In this document: piece after piece, positions 12,993-18,804 of the stretch | Layout: the number at the start of each line of letters is the position of its first letter | Position numbering within the stretch: the stretch's first letter is position 1 | NCBI GenBank assembly: GCA_900088475.1 | Contig: FLMG01004128.1 | Location: 2,282 to 21,085, forward strand | From: Hyphochytrium catenoides | Lineage: Eukaryota > Sar > Hyphochytriomycetes > Hyphochytriales > Hyphochytriaceae | Reading direction: 5' to 3' | Length of the DNA stretch: 18,804 nucleotides | The notes under the pieces: generated by a model | What the model was told of the DNA's origin: nothing | The model's database searches: none | The model's input: only the letters and a program-made list of their open reading frames with translations | Translations under genes and position numbers: made by a program

Positions 12993-14939
12993 TCATTTCA
13001 TCTCCTTTGTATCTCTCCTATGGCTACCAAGGGTTTATGCTAGCCGCGCGGCGAAGAGAAGGTAGATAATGACGCACAGAGACATTAATAGAGGTCCAAC
13101 TTGCAATAGCACTGCTTAGCTTTCCTGGTCTATTCTGCTTCCTAATCAGGCTCCTAGTAAGTGGCTTCACTTCCTCTCCAAGCGTTCTTGATAAAGGGAA
13201 TAGCAGCAATAATATTGTCCTTTGGTTCTTATTTGCAGCCCAGCTGCAGCTGCAGCAGATGAAGGAGAATACCGGGGTGCTATTATACTACCTCTAGAAC
13301 TACTTACTATTACTGCTACGAATCTTGTTCATTCCTTGTGTCGTTGTCGTTGTCTCTAGAGGGTGAGTAGTTCTGGGGGAGAGTGCTAATAATAAGGGAG
13401 GATACTCCACCCAGTTTGGGAACAACAAGAATACGGTAGAGACGAAGAAGAACAGCACTAAACCCTTGACCACCTATCCTCATGCCAGAGAAGCCGCCCA
13501 ATCTTCTGGTGGCTTAAAGATTGTTGTATAGTTGGTCAGTGTCAGATTACGTAGCCTCCTCTAGGTTGAAGGAGCTTTCCTTGAAGATACTGTTCAGCCA
13601 AAAATAGTCGGTCGTCATGGTCATGAGACAATTCGATATTTATGAAGGTTTTTTTTTATGGTAGAAAAGTGACGGACGCTCTGACCATCATCATATTGGG
13701 GCCCTTCTGCCTTCTTACTTAGAACAACACGGTGCATGCTCTGGCATGATTGTTACCTACCGACACCTATCTTTGGTGACCCTCATCTTTAGCTCTTCTA
13801 TGCAAAAACCTACGGTGCATATAACACTTACTTTCTCGATCGCTGGATTCTTCAGCACAAACAGCCACTGTCGAGAAAGAAGGAGGAAGGAAGGGAGAGT
13901 GGCAGAGAGTTTGGAATGCAAAAGATCACTGACAACTGTGGAAAAGGAGCATCAACTCCATTATCAATTCTTATTATTAGGAATAGTGCCACAATATCTG
14001 AATAGCTTCACACTGTGCTTGATCATTTTGACAGTCACGCTCATCATATGTTAATCGGCAGAGCAGCTGGAACAGTATGGCAGAGTATCAGTCTAATAAT
14101 AAGTCATCCTTCTTAGTAGAAGCCACACTTGAGAATTATAGCCTCCCTTTTACTCTCATTAACCCTTCTTCTCCTCTACTCACTCTGTCTACTCGTCTAT
14201 TATAGAGAACTTTGCTTGCTGACATCACCCATAATCGCAATGATGATGAGCACCATCATGGACAAGTGCAGCCTTCCGTCATTCTGCCTGTTTCCATCTT
14301 TGCCTCTTCTAAAGGAAGTCCTTTTGGCCAAGGCTGTTCGGACAACAAGCTTATGAAGTGAGCAGTGGGCAGTTGCATTATTATTGTTCTTGATGATGCT
14401 TGAGACTGCTACTACTAGGAGTGCAGTTTGTTAGCTGTATCATCGCCAGCCAGCCGATACGCCGACAATTCTATGGGCTCAGAGGCGAGCGATGTGAGAT
14501 GTGGGACAAAGTAAGATCTGTGATATTCTCGGCGTTCTGAGAATACGGGTGGGCGCGTGGGGAGTGTTTGTCTTTGCTAGCTATTATACGAGGAAAACTG
14601 GTATGGGATGGGTGGGTGTATCAGGATGTGAAGTTTGATGTGGTCAGAGAGTTGCCGCTAACGGCTAACAATCACTCCACTTTCCATTGGGAACACAATC
14701 GGGAAGGCAAATCATGAGACAGAGAGCGATAGAGATGTGGCAAGGAGCATGGAAACAATAAGGAATGCGGGAAAGGAGGCCTAATTACATCCAGGAAGAG
14801 TATTGGAGAGATTAGAATGACCACATCGAGACAGAATGGAGAAGAGTCGAGGCGGTAGAGTAACATCCACATTACGGATTGGAGAGACAGAGAACCGAAG
14901 AGAAAGACGGGAAAGGCCGAGAGAGAGACAGAGGAGACC
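12993..14939. other. Gene-poor interval, no gene assigned
   Basis: Nearly 2 kb of less repetitive, somewhat more AT-rich DNA than the genic parts. Short open frames exist on both strands (for example - 13209-13024 and + 13746-14054), but none carries a family motif or good paired splice signals. From about 14700 the + strand becomes purine-rich, leading into the start of the gene at 14940. I see no tRNA, no rRNA and no obvious terminal inverted repeats. Confidence 0.4.
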
Positions 14940-15047
14940 ATGTTGGACCGACCAAATGCCAACCTAACAAGGAAGAGGAGGAGGGAGTCGCGCGCCGCTA
15001 CAGTACTTACCAGCGCTAGAGAACAGTCCCATGCTTTTTCTCTCACT

Positions 15048-15078
<31 letters not shown>

Positions 15079-15221
15079 GCTCTCTCGGTCTCTGTCTCTA
15101 ACTCTGTCTCTCTCTCTCACGTGCACTCACTCACTCACTCACACACACTCTCTCCTCTCACACACACACGCACTCACTCACTCACTCACTTTCTCTCTGT
15201 CTCTCTCCTCTCTCTCTCTCG

Positions 15222-15256
<35 letters not shown>

Positions 15257-16267
15257 CTTCCCTCCTTTTGGGCCGTGTCGCTCTCTCTCCCTCTGCTTCT
15301 TCACATCCTCGTCTCTCTCATCATTGCACATTCACTCCTCCGTCAGTCTTCACATCTCTTCTGCACCTGTCGCGCCCAGTCTCATTGCCTTCTTCCGCAT
15401 TCTAGACCAGTTTCTAGCGGATGTGGCAGAGCTGGAGAGGCAAGAAGACAGAGAGAGAAGACAAGACAGGGGCATGAGGCTTGAGGCTTACTTTTGGACT
15501 GGGGTGAGGAGGCAGTAAGGGAGCATTTTGAGATTGCTCTCGCGGGAAGGACAGGACATGCTATGTTGCCCCAATCACCGCCACTAAACCGAAAGCCAAG
15601 TGACGAATCTCTTCCGCCCCATCATCATCAGTGCTCTTCTCTCTCCGCTTCACCGCCTTCTCAAGTGCTTCTCCGGCGCAGCTGTTCATCCTCGGCCCCT
15701 CCAAGGTTAATAAGCGACGGCTCTTTGCCAGGATCAGAAAGAACAGAAGCAGAAGAGATGCGTAGGCCAACCGATTCGCAGCTTTATGACCAACTGCGTG
15801 TCTCGTGGGAGGGCTGTCAGAGCTTTCTAGCTCTATCATCAGCAGAAACTCAAGCACTGGAGCCCAACTGTAGCTGCGGTAGTGATCCCGACTTCATAGA
15901 GCAGGTCTTACATTGTGGTGAGACGCCAGATCCTACCTTCAGGGCTACTTCATCATCTGCGTCAGAATCGAATAGCTATGGAGGTGGTCCTCCAAGCTTC
16001 GGACCTTTTTACGATTCCGACGACGACGAAGAGGAGCTTCTGGACGCAGTCAATTTGGAAGACAAGCTGCTTCTTCGGCGTCGCCATCGAAGGCTGAGTT
16101 TGCTGAAAGAGTTCCGTTGCAATAAAGGCAACTGCCAATATGGCATCGGACCTCCTCCGCGTCCACGGCTACAGCGGCAGATTGCAGTTCTCTCGTATGT
16201 AAGCGAGAGAATTCCTGTCAAATGCGCTGGATGTGGAGCGTGGATGATGTCGGAGATTAGCTACTAG
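14940..16267 (+). CDS. Unrecognised protein with C-terminal CxxxxC/CxxC zinc-ribbon-like pair
   Basis: Proposed exons are 14940-15002, 15411-15514 and 15601-16267 (TAG stop), giving 277 aa. Intron 1 (15003-15410) is filled with CT and CACT repeats, like other introns here, and joins in phase 0. Intron 2 (15515-15600) uses a GTAAGG donor, a CACTAAAC branch-like site and an AAG acceptor. An alternative donor at 15504 with acceptor at 15595 also keeps frame. The N-terminus is basic (RKRRRESR at ~11-18) and leads into a charged helix (LADVAELERQEDRERRQ, from ~23). The middle is Ser/Pro-rich and disordered. An acidic cluster YDSDDDEEELLDAVNLEDK precedes a basic patch LLLRRRHRRL. The C-terminus has Cys at about 229 and 234 (CNKGNC) and at 264 and 267 (CAGC), separated by a Pro/Arg-rich linker, a likely zinc-binding pair. 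A purine-rich stretch directly precedes the ATG. I know no family for it. The last exon is the best-supported part. Confidence 0.55.
15038..15257 (+). repeat. Compound CT / CACT / CA repeat in intron 1 of the zinc-motif gene
   Basis: Imperfect (CT)n flanks a block of ACTC tetranucleotides and CA dinucleotides at about 15121-15190, then (CT)n resumes to about 15257. All of it lies inside the proposed intron 15003-15410, pyrimidine-rich in the sense of the gene. Confidence 0.9.
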
Positions 16268-16761
16268 TTCCTCAAACGAGGAGTTCCAGAAGAGTCATTG
16301 GCCTGCCTGAAGAGAGTTTGTTGAGCTCTCTTAGAGACAGTAGGGACTGATCCGTGGAGCTCCCCGGCTGAGGAGGATAGTGGGAGATGGTAGGCCAGAG
16401 AAAGAGAGAAGAGACAGAAGGTGATATCTCAGTAGAAATAGAACTTCGCAGTTGTACCATTAGTATCTAAATAGTACTTTAGCAGGAAGGAGGCAGCCTG
16501 GGTGAAGACCATCATGCGCGGACTCATCCTCACTCACGTATATAGTGTATCATCTGGATAGCCGACTATAAATATCTTGAACGAGCGGTTTCCTACTACT
16601 ATCGTACTGTTAAAGCTACATAATGGAGGACAGAGTGCTCTCCAGTAAGGGAGAGTCATCTTGAGGATGAGGAAAGTGTACGTGGTCCCGGATGAGATAA
16701 AGCGTCTGACAGACCACGAATGCAAACGGGGAGCAGAGAGCTCTTCCCTTCAAGACTTTGA

Positions 16762-16938
16762 CCCAGGACATCACGTTCATACATTTGCGTGTTAGAAGTG
16801 CCACTACTATCTCGCCTTCTGAGGTTAGACACAGAAGGACACCGACAAAGACAGCTACTGTTGCTGATTGAGAAAGCTGGAATCAACAACGTTCAGCAGC
16901 TAGATCTTCCAGAGGCTAATCACCTCCGGGCCCCTTGA
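16762..16938 (+). CDS. Possible exon(s) of an unidentified + strand gene
   Basis: This frame is open from 16762 to a TGA at 16936-16938. It contains the protein-like strings VPLLSRLLRLDTEGHRQ and LLLIEKAGINNVQQLDLPEA. A start could be supplied by an ATG at 16623 spliced from a GTAAGG donor at 16645 to an acceptor at 16795, which keeps frame. Downstream, two other frames are also open (about 16920-17010 and 16900-17095), so either further splicing or a decayed gene is possible. No family is recognised and the case is weak. Confidence 0.2.
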   Translation, partial: PRTSRSYICVLEVPLLSRLLRLDTEGHRQRQLLLLIEKAGINNVQQLDLPEANHLRAP

Positions 16939-17556
16939 GGAACAGCGGCTGCAAAGAATCTTCGCCTTCCCACACTTTGATGATGGAAAGCAAGCAAGGA
17001 CAGAGACACAGTGAAAGAGTGACGTCAAATGAAGGGGCGGGGAATATGGGGCCCAACAGCGATTCTGGAGGACAGACCATCACCTCGAGCTCATAAAGAC
17101 ACCTGCTTTCACTCAATGCCCGGCGCACTCAAGCTCTCCGACTCCTTTTGAATCTATTATCTTCTGTTGCAGGGTGCAGGCCGACTCCGCTTACCAGGAA
17201 GAGACAGACCAAACATGACACCACATAGAAGCCAGGCGCTATGCCTCACGGATCTGGCATTATGAGCGTATAGACAGAGAGGAAGGAAGAAACACTTACA
17301 TGGAGGAGGGGATAGAGAGATTATAACAGTAGAGAGGGAATGAGTTGGGCGACGATTGAGAGGCTCTGCAAGCCAGTTGACGAGAGAGGGAGAGAGATAA
17401 CCCAGCCTTTGTACAATGAAGCATGACGAGATCTGAAGGAGATGGAAACTCTTTGGGGACAAGCAAGAGAAGCGCGGTAGCGGACAAAGAAAAGAGTGAA
17501 CATTTCTATGTTTAGCTGAGTTTGTCGTCTGCTGTCATTCCAGCGCTAGATTTAAA

Positions 17557-17562
17557 TATAAA
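17557..17562 (+). promoter_or_regulatory. TATA-like box
   Basis: TATAAA within an A/T patch (17551-17562) in otherwise GC-balanced DNA, 106 bases upstream of the ATG at 17668. It would serve the + strand frame that runs antisense to the KEN-box gene. Confidence 0.4.
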
Positions 17563-17667
17563 GGGAGATGTGCTCTTGGCAGCAGGAGAAGGAAGAGCAT
17601 TCTCCCTCTGTTCTAACCGTTTGACCTAACTATTGAGCCTTCATCATAAGCGGCAAGAGAAACGAAA

Positions 17668-18315
17668 ATGAGAAAGAGAGAGATATCTCTTCTTCGACAG
17701 ACGGTCCTACCTCCAGCCATCTGTGTTTCTAAGTCCACCTCCATCTCAAAAGGGAGCTTTATCGTCCATGAGGTAAGTTGTTGAAGGGCCCTAGTTACTG
17801 AACAAGAGCTTTAGCTCTCTCTTTTCTTCTTTATTTCTTAGCAGGCTGGGCTCTTTCGAAGCTATCGGAAGCCGCGAAGAGAGGATGAAGAAGCTGCCCG
17901 AGAGGACGGCTTTCTTCTGCTGGACTCTCGTGTTCTCGCGGACTGCGAGCTTTCTCGGTCTGCTCTGCTCGTTTGGCCCGTTGTGGATCTCGCGTGCGAT
18001 GAAGATGAGGACGCGGAGGAAGAGGGTCTAGCTCTCTCTCTCTTGTCCTTCTTCTCTTTCTGCTGCTCAGGTATTGGTGCTGAGGTGGGTTGGACCGAAG
18101 GAACTATCACCTCTCTGATTGAGACTTTCTCAAAGTTTCCTGAAAGTGGAGAGAGGAACTTGCTTCCCTGCCGGCGGTCCTTCTCTACGCCAAACGAGGA
18201 GGAGGAAACAGGAGGTGGCGTGATGTCTGCAAGTGCTTTCCTATCAGGATCCTTAGCTCTTCTCTTTGGCGTCACTTGGCCTGTGAAAGGATCGACGTTC
18301 TCTTTCTCTTCATAA
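17668..18315 (+). CDS. Two-exon + strand reading frame antisense to the KEN-box gene
   Basis: Exon 1 is 17668-17772 (35 aa from ATG) and ends GAG|GTAAGT, a perfect consensus donor. The 72-base intron ends in a long pyrimidine tract and TTAGCAG. Exon 2, 17845-18315, continues in frame to a stop, for a total of 191 aa. An in-frame TGA soon after the donor makes the intron necessary. The product starts basic, has an acidic run (DEDEDAEEE at ~110-118) and a short hydrophobic patch, and matches no family I know. It overlaps the - strand gene 18359-17862 almost completely, and normally only one of two such frames is protein-coding. The splice signals and the TATA-like box favour a real transcript on this strand, possibly an antisense RNA with no protein product. 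Confidence 0.3.
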
Positions 18316-18359
18316 TCGGCAGGGAAGCGCCTGGAGTGCAGCTCTTTGATGTTCTCCAT
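17862..18359 (-). CDS. Basic Ser-rich protein with KEN box and D-box-like motif; candidate APC/C substrate
   Basis: This is a single-exon frame of 165 aa. Its ATG at 18359 follows an in-frame TGA 15-13 bases upstream, and its TAG is at 17864-17862. Near the N-terminus it carries EEKENVDP (KEN box, residues 19-21) and RKALADIT (residues 40-47), which fits the RxxLxxI core of a destruction box but lacks the favoured Asn at the end. TPKR (residues 30-33) fits the full CDK consensus, and two further proline-directed sites follow (TP at 47-48, SP at 70-71). The rest is Lys/Arg- and Ser-rich and looks disordered. This order (KEN, then D-box, in the first 50 residues, basic body) resembles securins and other mitotic regulators degraded through the anaphase-promoting complex. 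Securins diverge too far for me to name it one. A sense AATAAA occurs about 25-30 bases after the stop (17833-17828). The antisense frame at 17668-18315 competes with it. Confidence 0.6.
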   Translation of the reverse strand: MENIKELHSRRFPADYEEKENVDPFTGQVTPKRRAKDPDRKALADITPPPVSSSSFGVEKDRRQGSKFLSPLSGNFEKVSIREVIVPSVQPTSAPIPEQQKEKKDKRERARPSSSASSSSSHARSTTGQTSRADRESSQSARTRESSRRKPSSRAASSSSLRGFR

Positions 18360-18804
18360 CTTCGTTCGTCAATGCGATGTCTCTGATTTCTCTTTCTTTT
18401 CCAACGTAGCGGATGGCCCTTAGTGGTGGGAACAGAGATAGGTTATGCTTCTTCTTTTCTCTCTCTCTCTCTCTCTCTTCAATGTCTTCGTAGCCAATGG
18501 GCTGCTAAGTGAGGAGCAAGTGCGGAGATATTTTGTCTAGAGAAAGGAAGGCGCAATAGAAAGCTTCAAAAGTCTCTGGCAGAGGAGAGAAAGGGTTGTG
18601 ACGTCCGCTAAGGTCGGGCTCCAGAGAGAGAAGAGAGAGATGAGTGAGGGGAAAAAGAGAAGAGAGAAGTCTGTGCAAGGCATGATTTGGAGTTTGAAGT
18701 CTCGCGGTTCGCGCCATGGGAGGGATCATTTGAAGGACAGCAGAAACCAATAGAGAGAAAGAGAGAGAGAAAGAGAAAGAAAAAGAAAGAGAGAAAGAGA
18801 GAGA
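18360..18804 (-). promoter_or_regulatory. Upstream region of the KEN-box gene with sense-GA repeat
   Basis: On the + strand a (CT)n run lies at about 18455-18479, which is (GA)n in the sense of the - strand gene, roughly 100 bases before its ATG. The window ends in a + strand GA/AAAG-rich tract (18753-18804). The open - strand frame 18750-18505 is pyrimidine-driven and not convincing. Confidence 0.45.
18753..18804 (+). repeat. GA / AAAG-rich low-complexity tract at the window end
   Basis: Purine-only repeat of GA with AAAG variants that runs off the end of the window. Confidence 0.9.

Larger units (their letters stand above)
16268..17667. other. Interval with no confidently assigned gene
   Basis: About 1.4 kb between two + strand features. 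The first part should hold the 3' UTR of the gene ending at 16267. Several + strand pieces between 16620 and 17095 read like protein in different frames (listed separately). A TATA-like box lies at 17557-17562. Open frames on the - strand (for example 16889-16656 and 17462-17157) are mostly the antisense of those pieces or low complexity. Confidence 0.4.

Noticed and set aside
14672-15046. 124-codon hydrophobic frame on the - strand
   Set aside because: It comes from a purine-rich + strand leader; no motif, and it overlaps the better-supported start of the zinc-motif gene.
15031-15405. 124-codon Leu/Ser/Thr/His-rich frame on the + strand
   Set aside because: It is a pure translation of the CT/CACT/CA repeat within a proposed intron.
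16675-16800. Short + strand frame beginning MRKVYVVPDEIKR
   Set aside because: It reads like protein but ends after about 40 codons, and could not be spliced in frame to its neighbours.
18505-18750. Frame on the - strand containing MARTAR, recalling the start of histone H3
   Set aside because: The resemblance stops after four residues and the rest is pyrimidine-driven Leu/Ser/Pro sequence.

Overview
The window is nuclear DNA from an intron-rich, chitin-making eukaryote that carries centrin, so it probably builds centrioles or flagella. The evidence is three confidently recognised genes, centrin, DPH1 (diphthamide synthesis) and a division-1 (fungal-type) chitin synthase, all interrupted by GT-AG introns. 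A zoosporic early-branching fungus or a related chitinous protist would fit, but the sequence alone does not fix the lineage. Nothing prokaryotic, viral, CRISPR-like or tRNA/rRNA-like was seen.

Layout. A centrin gene runs on the + strand at 349-1551, and its first EF-hand exon is missing beside the only ambiguous base of the window (N at 522). It converges on an 11-exon DPH1 gene on the - strand (5639-1983) that rebuilds cleanly to 432 aa. A small unrecognised - strand gene may lie just upstream (6253-5730). Next comes a 13-exon - strand chitin synthase (12050-6647) that rebuilds to 890 aa with every intron phase agreeing. The stretch 12051-14939 is a gene-poor interval with a (CT)n block and a possible relic carrying a SWIM-type zinc-finger signature. 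A + strand gene of unknown function with a C-terminal CxxxxC/CxxC pair follows (14940-16267). At the right end, a - strand single-exon gene (18359-17862) encodes a basic, Ser-rich protein with a KEN box, a D-box-like motif and CDK-type sites. It is overlapped antisense by a + strand two-exon reading frame (17668-18315) that has its own TATA-like box and textbook splice sites.

The most unusual global property is a strand polarity of GA/CT microsatellites. Read in the sense direction, GA-rich tracts sit in front of start codons of four genes, while CT-rich tracts sit inside introns of the centrin, DPH1, chitin synthase and zinc-protein genes. The repeats therefore switch strand with the direction of transcription.

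The genes do not form one pathway: they are a cytoskeletal calcium sensor, a translation-factor modification enzyme, a cell-wall enzyme and a possible cell-cycle regulator. Exon boundaries were derived by hand from splice signals, frame agreement and recalled family similarity. No alignment was run.
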